This document shows, in pieces, positions 53,268-62,176 of a DNA stretch of 64,000 nt (the stretch's first letter is position 1; every line of letters starts with the position of its first letter). Under the pieces are notes generated by a model, which saw only the letters and a program-made list of their open reading frames with translations, had not been told where the DNA came from and made no database searches. The DNA lies in assembly GCF_041687215.1 (NCBI RefSeq), contig NZ_JAWLCI010000011.1, forward strand, positions 1 through 64,000, given 5' to 3'. This DNA comes from Mariniphaga sp041687215 (lineage in GTDB: Bacteria > Bacteroidota > Bacteroidia > Bacteroidales > Prolixibacteraceae). The position numbers and the translations under genes were made by a program.

Positions 53268-54278
53268 TTATTCAGTGATGACATGGGCTTGTGCACCACA
53301 TGTTTTGCAGGTTCCTTTAAAACCGTTTTGTACAATTTTAGTCTGATAATGATTTCGTTCAATTAATAATGCATGGCAATTCGGGCATCGGGTTGTTGCA
53401 TGCTCTTCATCGTTTACGTTTCCGAGGTAAACGTGATACAGATATTGTTTGGCAACGGAAAACAGGTGATTCAAAGTTTCAACTGGTGTGGGAGGCAAAA
53501 CAAGTTTATATTGGGGAAAATAGCGCGACAAATGAAGAGGAATGTGCGGACCTAATTCTCCGGCAATCCATTTTATCATTTCTTCAAATTTTTTGTCATT
53601 GTCGTTCAAACCAGGAATAACCAGGTTTGTAATTTCAAGATGATTTCCATGCGCCGCGATTATTTTCAAAGTTTCCAAAACCGGTTCGAGTTTTCCCCTG
53701 GTAAAGGTTTTGTAAAAATCATTGTCGAACGCTTTTAAATCAATATTAAAGGCATCTATTAAGGGAAGTATCTGTTTTAAAGGTTGCGGATTAATGTATC
53801 CGTTTGATACAACCACATTTTTCATATTTTTTTCTTTTACCAGTTTAGCTGTGTCAACCATAAACTCATAAAAGGTAAAAGGCTCATTGTAAGTGTAGGC
53901 AACTCCAATGTTATTTTTGGTTTTCATAGCTGTTTTTAAAATCTGTTCTGAAGTTACCGCATGAAAATCGTTGAATTCCTTTGCAAAGCATTGCGATATT
54001 TTATGGTTCTGGCAGAAAGAACAATACAGATTACACCCTACTTCGCCGATGGAAAGAATATTTTTCCCCGGGAAAAAATGATACAACGGTTTTTTTTCGA
54101 TGGGATCTGTTCCCAATGCTGCCACCTGATTGTAAACATGCGTAACAAGCAATCCATCAATATTTTCGCGCACTTTGCAAATTCCGGTTTGTCCGGGTTT
54201 TAATTCGCAATACCAGGGACAAAGAAGGCATTTTGTCACATGGTCTTCAGCTTTTTGATAAAAACGTGCTTCCTGCAT
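53268..54278 (-). CDS. AmmeMemoRadiSam system radical SAM enzyme
   Basis: A 336-residue radical SAM protein. An N-terminal cysteine-rich stretch (CLLCPWYCELKPGQTGIC) precedes the cluster motif CNLYCSFC (CxxxCxxC) and the core barrel; the C-terminus is a small zinc ribbon with CPNCHALL and CKTCGA. This order is typical of the AmmeMemoRadiSam (AmrS) group, paired elsewhere with AMMECR1 and Memo proteins; neither is in this window. The ATG at 54278 was chosen since an upstream TTG (54296) lies within a perfect -7 box TAACTTTG (54301-54294). The reaction is unknown. Confidence 0.88.
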   Translation of the reverse strand: MQEARFYQKAEDHVTKCLLCPWYCELKPGQTGICKVRENIDGLLVTHVYNQVAALGTDPIEKKPLYHFFPGKNILSIGEVGCNLYCSFCQNHKISQCFAKEFNDFHAVTSEQILKTAMKTKNNIGVAYTYNEPFTFYEFMVDTAKLVKEKNMKNVVVSNGYINPQPLKQILPLIDAFNIDLKAFDNDFYKTFTRGKLEPVLETLKIIAAHGNHLEITNLVIPGLNDNDKKFEEMIKWIAGELGPHIPLHLSRYFPQYKLVLPPTPVETLNHLFSVAKQYLYHVYLGNVNDEEHATTRCPNCHALLIERNHYQTKIVQNGFKGTCKTCGAQAHVITE

Positions 54279-54376
54279 TTTTATGCTTTTTTTCAAAGTT
54301 ACGAAAATTCTTTTGTTACTTTAGAAGCATGTTTTTTCGAATATTATCCGAATTTTAAGAAACTAATACGAATTGC

Positions 54377-55903
54377 ATGTCAAAACCTGTGAAGAAAAAA
54401 ACCTCCCGGCTGCAAAGGATCATGTTAATAGTAGCGCCGGTAATAAGTTTGCTCATTGTTTTATTTGCTGACCTCGATCCTGAGAATAAAAAAGTAACCT
54501 ACACCTTTGCCATTGCGCTTTTAATGGCCATTTGGTGGATTACAGAAGCCATTCCGCTTGCAGCAACAGCGCTCATTCCGGTTGCACTTTTCCCATTATT
54601 CGGTGTTGTTGACGGAAAAACGGTTTCTGCCATGTATTTTAACCATCTCATTTTTTTGTTTATTGGAGGGTTTATAATGGCATTTGCCATGGAACGCTGG
54701 AATTTGCATCGCCGAATTGCGCTCAGAATTCTTATTTTGTTCGGAATTAGCCCAGGCCGGATATTATTGGGTTTTATGCTGGCCACTTCTTTTTTGTCGA
54801 TGTGGATGTCGAATACAGCCACAGCCATGATGATGGTTCCCATTGCGCTCTCCATTATTTTGAAACTGGAGGAAAATCTTGGGAGAAAAGCTACCAGAAG
54901 ATATTCAGCGGGGTTGTTACTTTCCATTGCTTACTCAGCCTCAATTGGCGGAATAGCCACTTTGGTTGGTACACCACCCAATCTGTCGTTTGCACGGATT
55001 GCGAGTATTCTATTTCCTGAAATGGAAGAGATTTCTTTTGCCGATTGGTTTGTATTTGCATTGCCAGTCACCATTTTAATTTTTTTTGCTGCCTGGGCAC
55101 TGTTATATTTTATGTTCAGGCCAAAGAAAAATTGGGAAAATCTTCATTTAGATGATTTTAGAAAGGAATACAAATTGCTGGGCAGCGCCAAACCTGAAGA
55201 AAAAATAGTATTCGCGCTTTTTTCCACACTAGCATTACTTTGGATTTTCAGGACAGGATTCGAAATTCAGTCGGTTAAAATACCCGGATGGTCGCAGTTG
55301 TTCCAAACGCCGTCTTTTATAAACGATGGCACTGTGGCTATTTTTATGGCATTGCTCTTATTTATTATTCCCTCTAAAACTGAAAAAGGTGAGCGGTTAA
55401 TGAATTGGGAAACCGCTAACCGCATTCCCTGGGGCATTGTACTTCTTTTTGGAGGTGGTTTTGCTCTGGCCCAGGGATTTGTGGATTCCGGTTTGTCGGT
55501 TTGGTTTGGAGAGCAATTGGCCGGGTTGGGTAAAATGGACCCAGTAATACTTACGCTGGCCAATGTTTCCATGATGTCAGTTCTCACCGAACTTACTTCG
55601 AATGTTGCTACCACCGAAATGATTTTACCCATTTTGGGCGGATTGGCTGTTACCATTAATATTAATCCGTTGTTGTTAATGGTTCCGGCTACTTTGGCCG
55701 CTTCCCTGGCATTTATGCTTCCGGTTGCCACTCCTCCCAACGCCATTATTTTTGGCACAAACCGAATTAAAATTAAACAGATGGTAAAAGCGGGAATTTT
55801 ATTGAATATAGTCGGAATAATTGTAGCTACGCTTGTTATGTATTTCTGGGGAACCCTCGTTTTTGGAATCGATATTTCAGTTTTTCCCGACTGGGCCAAA
55901 TAA
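54377..55903 (+). CDS. DASS family (SLC13-type) sodium:anion symporter
   Basis: A 508-residue carrier with about 12 transmembrane segments. The signature motif is in MSNTATAMMMVPIALSI (residues about 143-160) and again ELTSNVATTEMILPILGG (about 415-432); both SNT-type sodium/substrate sites are intact. Substrates of the family are dicarboxylates such as succinate, citrate, or sulfate; the sequence does not separate these. It is a single gene convergent with nqr, sharing a bidirectional terminator, and uses the sodium gradient that the neighbouring NQR builds. Confidence 0.92.
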   Translation: MSKPVKKKTSRLQRIMLIVAPVISLLIVLFADLDPENKKVTYTFAIALLMAIWWITEAIPLAATALIPVALFPLFGVVDGKTVSAMYFNHLIFLFIGGFIMAFAMERWNLHRRIALRILILFGISPGRILLGFMLATSFLSMWMSNTATAMMMVPIALSIILKLEENLGRKATRRYSAGLLLSIAYSASIGGIATLVGTPPNLSFARIASILFPEMEEISFADWFVFALPVTILIFFAAWALLYFMFRPKKNWENLHLDDFRKEYKLLGSAKPEEKIVFALFSTLALLWIFRTGFEIQSVKIPGWSQLFQTPSFINDGTVAIFMALLLFIIPSKTEKGERLMNWETANRIPWGIVLLFGGGFALAQGFVDSGLSVWFGEQLAGLGKMDPVILTLANVSMMSVLTELTSNVATTEMILPILGGLAVTININPLLLMVPATLAASLAFMLPVATPPNAIIFGTNRIKIKQMVKAGILLNIVGIIVATLVMYFWGTLVFGIDISVFPDWAK

Positions 55904-55935
55904 AAAGCCACCCTTCAGATTAAGGATGGCTTTTT
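55902..55935. terminator. Bidirectional terminator between symporter and nqr
   Basis: AAAAAGCCA-CCCTT and AAGGATGGCTTTTT form a stem with A- and T-runs at the outer ends. It overlaps the last bases of the symporter stop and would also terminate the nqr operon after nqrF. Confidence 0.8.
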
Positions 55936-56003
55936 ATCAATAATTTTATTCTCAAATCTTCCTGCTCAATACTCTGTACTTAATTCTTTGTACTTCTTCA
56001 AAT

Positions 56004-57266
56004 TTAGCTTCCAAAATCGTCAAACTTCACGTTTTCGTCCGGAACGCCAAGGTTATAGAGCATTTTTTGAACAGCATCATTCATCATGGGTGGACCGCAG
56101 AGGTAATAGTCAATTTCTTCTGGTTCTTCATGTTTGCTGAGGTAATTGTCGTAAATAACCTGGTGAATAAATCCTGTTGGTCCATCCCACTTATCTTCCG
56201 GAAGGGGTTCAGAAAGAGCCAGATGAAAATTAAAGTTGTCATAATTTTTTTCAATATCACGGAACTGATCGTAGTAGAAAACTTCTTTCCACGACCGTGC
56301 ACCGTACCAGAACGTAACTTTTTTCTTTTTCTCCTTAACCGTATGGAATAGGTGGAACAGATGCGAACGCATGGGCGCCATGCCGGCACCACCGCCAATA
56401 AACATCATTTCGTTGTCATTGTCATTCAGGAAAAACTCTCCGTAAGGGCCTGAAATTGTTACTTTATCTCCGGGTTTTCTTGAAAAAATATAAGACGAAC
56501 AAATACCCGGGTTAACTTTTTTAAATGCGTTATTGGCACGGTCCCAGGGAGGAGTGGCAATACGTATGTTCAGCATAATAATGTCTCCTTCAGCGGGGTG
56601 GTTTGCCATGGAATAGGCACGGAATGTAGGTTCCGGGTTTTTCATTTGTAAATCGAACATACCGAATTTTTCCCATTCGTCGCGGAATTTTTTGTCCACT
56701 TCAATGTTTTTAAAATCCACTTCAATTTTCGGAACATCGATTTGAATATATCCCCCCGACTTGAAATTGAGGTTTTCGCCTTCAGGTAGTTTAACCACAA
56801 ATTCTTTAATAAACGTCGCAACGTTTTTATTGGAAACCACTTCACATTCCCATTTTTTTACGCCCAGCACTTCCTGCGGAATTTGTATTGTAAGGTCTTC
56901 TTTCACCTTTACCTGGCAGGCTAACCTCCATTTTTCATTCTGTTCTTTTCGGGTGAAGAAGTCGGTTTCGGTAGGTAAAATTGAACCACCGCCTTCCAGA
57001 ATCTGGCAACGGCACATGGCACAGGTTCCGCCACCACCGCAGGCAGAAGGAAGCAAAATTTTATTGTTGCTTAATGTGGAAAGCAAGGTGTTTCCGGGCT
57101 CGGTTACAATCTCTCGCTCTCCTTCATTAATTTTAATTTTTACCTCTCCTGATGGAGTCAGCTTTTTCTTGGCAAAAAGCAAAATAGCAACCAGCAGTAC
57201 AATAACCCCAAGAAACACTGCCACACTGGCAATTACAACAGTAGTTTGTGTTGAAAGCAAAAGCAT
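56004..57266 (-). CDS. nqrF: Na+-translocating NADH:quinone reductase subunit F
   Basis: Entry subunit of NQR, oxidising NADH and passing electrons to the flavin chain; 420 residues. One N-terminal transmembrane helix (about 8-31), a [2Fe-2S] ferredoxin domain with C76, C82, C85 and C117, then an FAD/NADH reductase domain with RAYSMANHP (FAD), GPYGEFFL, FIGGGAGMAPMRSH (NADH) and YYLCGPPMMNDAV. All cofactor motifs are conserved. Last gene of the operon, 17 bp after nqrE. Confidence 0.97.
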   Translation of the reverse strand: MLLLSTQTTVVIASVAVFLGVIVLLVAILLFAKKKLTPSGEVKIKINEGEREIVTEPGNTLLSTLSNNKILLPSACGGGGTCAMCRCQILEGGGSILPTETDFFTRKEQNEKWRLACQVKVKEDLTIQIPQEVLGVKKWECEVVSNKNVATFIKEFVVKLPEGENLNFKSGGYIQIDVPKIEVDFKNIEVDKKFRDEWEKFGMFDLQMKNPEPTFRAYSMANHPAEGDIIMLNIRIATPPWDRANNAFKKVNPGICSSYIFSRKPGDKVTISGPYGEFFLNDNDNEMMFIGGGAGMAPMRSHLFHLFHTVKEKKKKVTFWYGARSWKEVFYYDQFRDIEKNYDNFNFHLALSEPLPEDKWDGPTGFIHQVIYDNYLSKHEEPEEIDYYLCGPPMMNDAVQKMLYNLGVPDENVKFDDFGS

Positions 57267-57283
57267 TGAAAATGTATTTTATT

Positions 57284-57901
57284 TTACAATTTAATTCCCA
57301 TAAAACCCATAAAAGCCAATCCCATAAGGCCGGTAACAATAAATGTAATCCCCAGTCCGCGCAACGGAGCCGGTACATTTGAGTATTGAATTTTTTCCCG
57401 AATGGCTGCAATTCCCACAATAGCCAGAAACCAGCCGACACCAGAACCGAGGCCATAAACAGTAGCTTCGCCAATGTTTAAGAAAGCTTTTTGCTGCATA
57501 AACAGCGATCCGCCTAAAATAGCACAGTTTACTGCAATTAGCGGAAGGAAAATACCCAACTGCGTGTAAAGTACAGGTGCGAATTTTTCCACAATCATTT
57601 CTACCAGTTGAACCATGGAAGCAATTACTGCAATGAACATGATAAACGACAGAAAACTGAGGTCAACGTCGGCAAAAGTTGGGCTAAGCCAGGTAAGTGC
57701 ACCTTCTTTTAGCACATAGTTTTCAAGCAAAAAATCAACCGGAACAGTGATTGCCAATACAAAAATAACCGCAATACCAAGGCCGGTGGCTGTTTTAACT
57801 GTTTTTGATACAGCCAGGTAGGAACACATGCCCAGGAAGTAGGCAAAAACCATGTTCTCTATGAAAATCGATTTGATAAATATATTAATCAGGTTTTCCA
57901 T
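57284..57901 (-). CDS. nqrE: NQR subunit E
   Basis: Integral membrane subunit of 205 residues with about six helices. Conserved cysteines (GMCSYLAV and VNCAILGG) correspond to those that ligate an intramembrane iron centre with NqrD. The paired glycine-rich half-helices of the NqrDE/RnfAE fold are visible (FLPLIAVNCAILGGSLFM). Sits 20 bp after nqrD. Confidence 0.96.
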   Translation of the reverse strand: MENLINIFIKSIFIENMVFAYFLGMCSYLAVSKTVKTATGLGIAVIFVLAITVPVDFLLENYVLKEGALTWLSPTFADVDLSFLSFIMFIAVIASMVQLVEMIVEKFAPVLYTQLGIFLPLIAVNCAILGGSLFMQQKAFLNIGEATVYGLGSGVGWFLAIVGIAAIREKIQYSNVPAPLRGLGITFIVTGLMGLAFMGFMGIKL

Positions 57902-57921
57902 AACGATTTCTTTTTTTGAAG

Positions 57922-58566
57922 TTAATCTTCAATTAACTTGCGGTTACGACTGCGCTGAATCCAAATAATTATTCCAACGGTAATAAGTGCCATGGGAGGC
58001 AAAATCATCATACCGTTATTTTCGTAAAATCCTCCGTTGGCAATGTACCAACTGTCTGGTATAAGCTGTAAACCGAATACTGAGCCAGATCCAAACAACT
58101 CGCGGGCAAATCCTACAATTATCAGAATTACACCATAACCTGCTGCATTACCAATTCCATCGAGAAACGACGGCCAGGGACGGTTACCCAGTGCAAACGC
58201 TTCGAGCCGGCCCATAATAATACAGTTGGTAATAATTAAGCCCACAAAAACCGAAAGCTGTTTGCTCACGTCGTAAACGTAGGCTTTCAGCACCTGGTCA
58301 ACCAAAATTACCAGCGAGGCGATAACCACCAACTGAACGATAATTCGTATGCGATTGGGAATGGTATTGCGTAAAAGTGAAATAATTACATTGGAGAATC
58401 CCATAACGGCCATTACCGAAACAGCCATAACCAGTGAAGGTTTTAGCTGTGCTGTTACAGCAAGCGCCGAACAAATTCCCAATACCTGCACAGTAATGGG
58501 GTTGCTGTCGTTTAGTGGATCAGACAACAGCTTTAAATTTTTCTTTGAAAATAGTGGTTCGCTCAT
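57922..58566 (-). CDS. nqrD: NQR subunit D
   Basis: Integral membrane subunit of 214 residues, homologous to NqrE. Cysteines in LGICSALAVTAQL and LIITNCIIMGRLEAFA provide the other half of the NqrD/E iron site. The gene is 3 bp after nqrC, so translational coupling is likely. Confidence 0.96.
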   Translation of the reverse strand: MSEPLFSKKNLKLLSDPLNDSNPITVQVLGICSALAVTAQLKPSLVMAVSVMAVMGFSNVIISLLRNTIPNRIRIIVQLVVIASLVILVDQVLKAYVYDVSKQLSVFVGLIITNCIIMGRLEAFALGNRPWPSFLDGIGNAAGYGVILIIVGFARELFGSGSVFGLQLIPDSWYIANGGFYENNGMMILPPMALITVGIIIWIQRSRNRKLIED

Positions 58567-58569
58567 TTT

Positions 58570-59271
58570 CTATGATTTTTTCTTCATTAAGAACTCTTCG
58601 TAACTGTTAAAATCTTCCAGCAGCATTTGTTCCAGGCCTTTGCTGGTAATAGTTCCACCCGAAATTCCATCCACACTGTGTTCTTCCTGTGCTTCCTGTC
58701 CGGGTTTGGTAACTGTAATGGAAATAAGGTTTCCGGAGTTGTCAAAAATTTGTTTTCCTTTAAACTCTTCCTGGAACCAGTCAGTATTAATTTCGGCGCC
58801 CAACCCAGGGGTTTCCGACTGGTGATCGAAATTGGCCCCGTAAATGGTATTCATGTCGTCATCTAATGAAACAAACCCCCAAATAGGACCCCAGAGCCCG
58901 GCTCCACGCATAGGGAAAATGTATTTGAGTCCGCTTTCGGTTTCGCATTCAAAAACCGGAAGCAATCGTTCTTCAACCGGCTTGGCTTTTTCTCTTTTCA
59001 GGTCAATTTCAAAAGCATCTTCTCCTTCAACAATTTCGCCTTTAGAGTTGATTACATATTGATTTCTGATTTTATCAGCATAAATTTCTCCGGCAGTTTC
59101 AAAGGTGCTTTCAATATTTACTGAAGCCAGAATATTTTGCATTTTTTCAATTTCCACATTTTTATCCTGGCGTGGCCGTAAAGCCATGGCAGCCGTGGCA
59201 AGCACTGCAGCAACCAGAATAACCATTGCGGCTGCGTAAATAAAAGTATATGTATTACTGTTCCTGTCCAT
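58570..59271 (-). CDS. nqrC: NQR subunit C
   Basis: A 233-residue subunit with one N-terminal transmembrane helix (about 10-27) and a periplasmic domain carrying a covalently bound FMN. The flavinylation site is in SVDGISGGTITS, with acceptor T207; the motif here is SGGT, whereas Vibrio NqrC has SGAT. Flavin is attached by ApbE, whose gene starts at 63824 on the other strand. 16 bp after nqrB. Confidence 0.95.
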   Translation of the reverse strand: MDRNSNTYTFIYAAAMVILVAAVLATAAMALRPRQDKNVEIEKMQNILASVNIESTFETAGEIYADKIRNQYVINSKGEIVEGEDAFEIDLKREKAKPVEERLLPVFECETESGLKYIFPMRGAGLWGPIWGFVSLDDDMNTIYGANFDHQSETPGLGAEINTDWFQEEFKGKQIFDNSGNLISITVTKPGQEAQEEHSVDGISGGTITSKGLEQMLLEDFNSYEEFLMKKKS

Positions 59272-59287
59272 AATTTCAATTTTTTGG

Positions 59288-60469
59288 TTATGCAGTAACT
59301 TTAGCCCGTTTCATACGGCGTTTGATATGGCCTTGTACCACATAATGGTCGATAAGGGGTGCAAACGTATTCATCAGTAAAATGGCCAGCATCATTCCTT
59401 CCGGATAAGCCGGGTTAACCACTCGTATTAAAATAGCCAGAATACCAATAAGGAATCCGTATATCCATTTTCCTTTTTCTGTTTGAGTGGCAGAAACCGG
59501 GTCAGTTGCCATAAATACAGCCCCAAAAGCAAAACCTCCCAAAATGAGGTGCTGCCAGAATGGTACGCCGAAAAAGGTTGCTGCTTCAGGAGAAAGCCCC
59601 TGACTTCCTGCAAAAATGTTCAGCAAAATTCCCATTACTACACCGCCGGCAATTGTTGAAACCATTATCTTCCAGTTCCCTATTCCGGTTACAATTAAAA
59701 TAACCGCACCAATCAGAATGGCCAGGGTGCTGGTTTCGCCTATTGAACCGGGAATAAATCCGAAAAAGGCGTCGGCTACGCTGAAATTTATATTTCCGGC
59801 GGCAGCATCGGCCATTGGCGTTGCTCCGGTAAATCCGTCAATCGGAACATCGTTTTTACCCAGGGCCACCCACACCGAGTTTCCTGACATTTGTGCCGGG
59901 TAGGCAAAAAACAGAAATGCACGTGCCACAAGGGCCGGATTCCATATATTCATTCCGGTTCCTCCGAAAACCTCTTTGCCGAAAATAACAGCGAAAGCAG
60001 TGGCAACTGCCACCATCCAGAGGGGTGTTTCAATGGGCATAATCAGCGGAATAAGCATTCCCGAAACCAGAAATCCTTCATTGATTTCGTGGCCGCGCAT
60101 TTGAGCAAAGGCAAACTCGATTCCCAGCCCAACTCCGTAAGAAACGATTACTACAGGCAATACTTTCAACAGTCCATAGAGGAACATGTCGAAAAATCCT
60201 GTTGAAGCAGCTTCCCCAATGGCTAAAAAATGCTGCAATCCAACATTGTACATTCCAAATAATAAGGAAGGAACAAGTGCCAGTACAACAATAGACATGG
60301 TGCGTTTCAAGTCGATATAGTCGTGAATATGTGTGCCGGTTTTAGCTGTGTGTTTTGGCACATACAAAAATGTGAAGAAACCGTCGTGCACTGAGTGAAG
60401 CCAATGGTATTTCGCTCCTTTTTGCACGTAGGGTTCAGTTTTTTCAAAAAAGTTTTTTAAGAATTTCAT
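59288..60469 (-). CDS. nqrB: NQR subunit B
   Basis: Central membrane subunit of 393 residues with about ten helices, site of quinone reduction, riboflavin and covalent FMN. The flavinylation motif is DGFTGATP, with acceptor T217. Conserved segments include GKEVFGGTGMNIWNPALVARAF and the C-terminal FMATDPVSATQTEKG. An N-terminal cytoplasmic arm of about 55 residues precedes the first helix. 34 bp after nqrA. Confidence 0.96.
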   Translation of the reverse strand: MKFLKNFFEKTEPYVQKGAKYHWLHSVHDGFFTFLYVPKHTAKTGTHIHDYIDLKRTMSIVVLALVPSLLFGMYNVGLQHFLAIGEAASTGFFDMFLYGLLKVLPVVIVSYGVGLGIEFAFAQMRGHEINEGFLVSGMLIPLIMPIETPLWMVAVATAFAVIFGKEVFGGTGMNIWNPALVARAFLFFAYPAQMSGNSVWVALGKNDVPIDGFTGATPMADAAAGNINFSVADAFFGFIPGSIGETSTLAILIGAVILIVTGIGNWKIMVSTIAGGVVMGILLNIFAGSQGLSPEAATFFGVPFWQHLILGGFAFGAVFMATDPVSATQTEKGKWIYGFLIGILAILIRVVNPAYPEGMMLAILLMNTFAPLIDHYVVQGHIKRRMKRAKVTA

Positions 60470-60503
60470 CTCAATCAGACTGATTTATTGTTTTCAGCAA
60501 AAA

Positions 60504-61850
60504 TTAACCAAGTTCTTTTATCATGGTGTTAATTCCGTTTCGTAATATATCCTGCACCTTAATTTTTGAAGTACAAACATATTCGCACAATGCAAAATCT
60601 TCTTCAATTACTTCATAAATTCCAAGCTGCTCCATTTTATCAATGTCGTCGGCCAGGCATGATTTGAGTAAAAATACGGGAAGAATGTCCATGGGAAGAA
60701 CCTTTTCGTACTGATTTGACAGCACAAAAGCCCGTTCTCCACCATGCAGATTGGCGTTCATCTCATATTCTTTTTTAGGAAATATTTTAGAAAAGAAGGT
60801 TTTCGAAGCGCTAAACTTGTCAATACCCGGTGTAGCCCATCCAAAAAGTTCGTATTCATCGCCTTCTGGAATAACTGTAACCTGAGAATCGTAATATCCA
60901 AGGTAATTCATTGGTTTTACCCGGGTGCCGGTTAGCACGTTTCCGCTTATAAGTCTTTGTTTGTAATTTACCTTTTTCAGGCGACCATCGGTTAAAGTTG
61001 ATACCGGTGCTCCCAACATGGTTTGAAAATATTTGGGTTTTTCAACCTCTGAACCGGTAACTGCAAATACTTTGCTGAAATCTACTTTTCCGGTTTCAAA
61101 CAGCCTTCCCATAAACAAAACATCCTGTGGATTTACAGTCCAAACCACTTCACCTTTATTAACTGGTGCAATATGATGGATTTGAATACCAACATTTCCT
61201 GCAGGATGCGGACCAGAGAACTGTTTTATTTCAACGTTTTTAATATTGGTAAAAACTGATTTTTCGCTAACCCCCAAAAATACCTTTCCATCAGTAAGTT
61301 TTTCCAGTGCATTAATACCGGTTTGAAATGTTCCCAGTTGGCCTTCCACAATAAAATTGTAGTCGGGAGCAAGAGGGGCGGTATCGAACGAGGAAATAAA
61401 AATAGCTTTGGGTTTCTCTTGTGGAGAGGCTATAATCCCGTATGGCCGGCGTTTAATAAATGGCCATAAACCACTTTTAAGCAGTTGTTCTTTTACTTCG
61501 TGGGCAGACAATGAACCCGGATTGGCTTTTTTAAATTCAGCCGATCCCGCTTCGTTATCGGTTTCAATTACCACTTCAAGAATTCGTCTGCGTTCACCCC
61601 TGTTTACCGAAGCAACTTTGCCACCAAACGGTGCGGTAAAAACCACTTCCGGATGGTATTTATCGTAAAATAAAGCATCGCCGGCCTTCACTTCATACCC
61701 CGGTTTCACACTCAGTTTTGGTGTAAGCCCGGGAAAATCGGTGGGTTTTAATGCTACTGTGGCAGGTACCGGAAGCGTTTCAAGCACTGTTTCAGCACTT
61801 CCTTTTAATTTTATATCCAGCCCTTTCCTTAACTTAATGACTTCTGACAT
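60504..61850 (-). CDS. nqrA: NQR subunit A
   Basis: Cytoplasmic subunit of 448 residues, first gene of the operon. Family segments include IKLRKGLDIKLKG near the N-terminus, PTDFPGLTPKLSVKPGYEVKAGD, FVGGKVASVNRGERR-like beta turns (APFGGKVASVNRGER), and the C-terminal PMDILPVFLLKSCLADDID. The ATG at 61850 was preferred over a TTG 9 bp upstream because it fits the start of the family. No transmembrane segments. Ubiquinone binding has been reported for Vibrio NqrA. Confidence 0.96.
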   Translation of the reverse strand: MSEVIKLRKGLDIKLKGSAETVLETLPVPATVALKPTDFPGLTPKLSVKPGYEVKAGDALFYDKYHPEVVFTAPFGGKVASVNRGERRRILEVVIETDNEAGSAEFKKANPGSLSAHEVKEQLLKSGLWPFIKRRPYGIIASPQEKPKAIFISSFDTAPLAPDYNFIVEGQLGTFQTGINALEKLTDGKVFLGVSEKSVFTNIKNVEIKQFSGPHPAGNVGIQIHHIAPVNKGEVVWTVNPQDVLFMGRLFETGKVDFSKVFAVTGSEVEKPKYFQTMLGAPVSTLTDGRLKKVNYKQRLISGNVLTGTRVKPMNYLGYYDSQVTVIPEGDEYELFGWATPGIDKFSASKTFFSKIFPKKEYEMNANLHGGERAFVLSNQYEKVLPMDILPVFLLKSCLADDIDKMEQLGIYEVIEEDFALCEYVCTSKIKVQDILRNGINTMIKELG

Positions 61851-62176
61851 TTTAATCAAGAATAGTATTGTTTTTCAGGTTGGCAAAAGTAAATAATAAA
61901 TTCACTATTCCCAACGTTATTTGCTGAAAAATCGAAGGTTCAAACTATGCAAATAAGTCAATATGTTTTGTGATATATGTCAATATTGAACAGGGGTTGA
62001 ATTCCGGGAAATGCTAATAAATTATTAATTCATGTTGAAAATCCTGTTTTGGCGTTAAACAGGTCTTTGAAAATGGCGAATTCAACCGAATGAAAGTCAT
62101 ATTTTCAATTTGAAACGAAAAAAATACCTTTGTATTTAAGATGACAGGTTTTTTTAAAGCATTTAATGTTGAAATA
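61851..62176. other. Divergent intergenic region between nqr and plug-protein gene
   Basis: AT-rich, no gene. It holds the nqr promoter, a pair of direct repeats GTCAATAT (61957-61964 and 61979-61986), and, for the plus-strand gene, a -7 box TACCTTTG (62125-62132) without a clear -33 box. Confidence 0.6.
61884..61914 (-). promoter_or_regulatory. Promoter of the nqr operon
   Basis: On the minus strand TTG (61914-61912), a 20-bp spacer and a perfect -7 box TACTTTTG (61891-61884), giving a start near 61877 and a leader of roughly 27 nt before nqrA. Confidence 0.65.
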
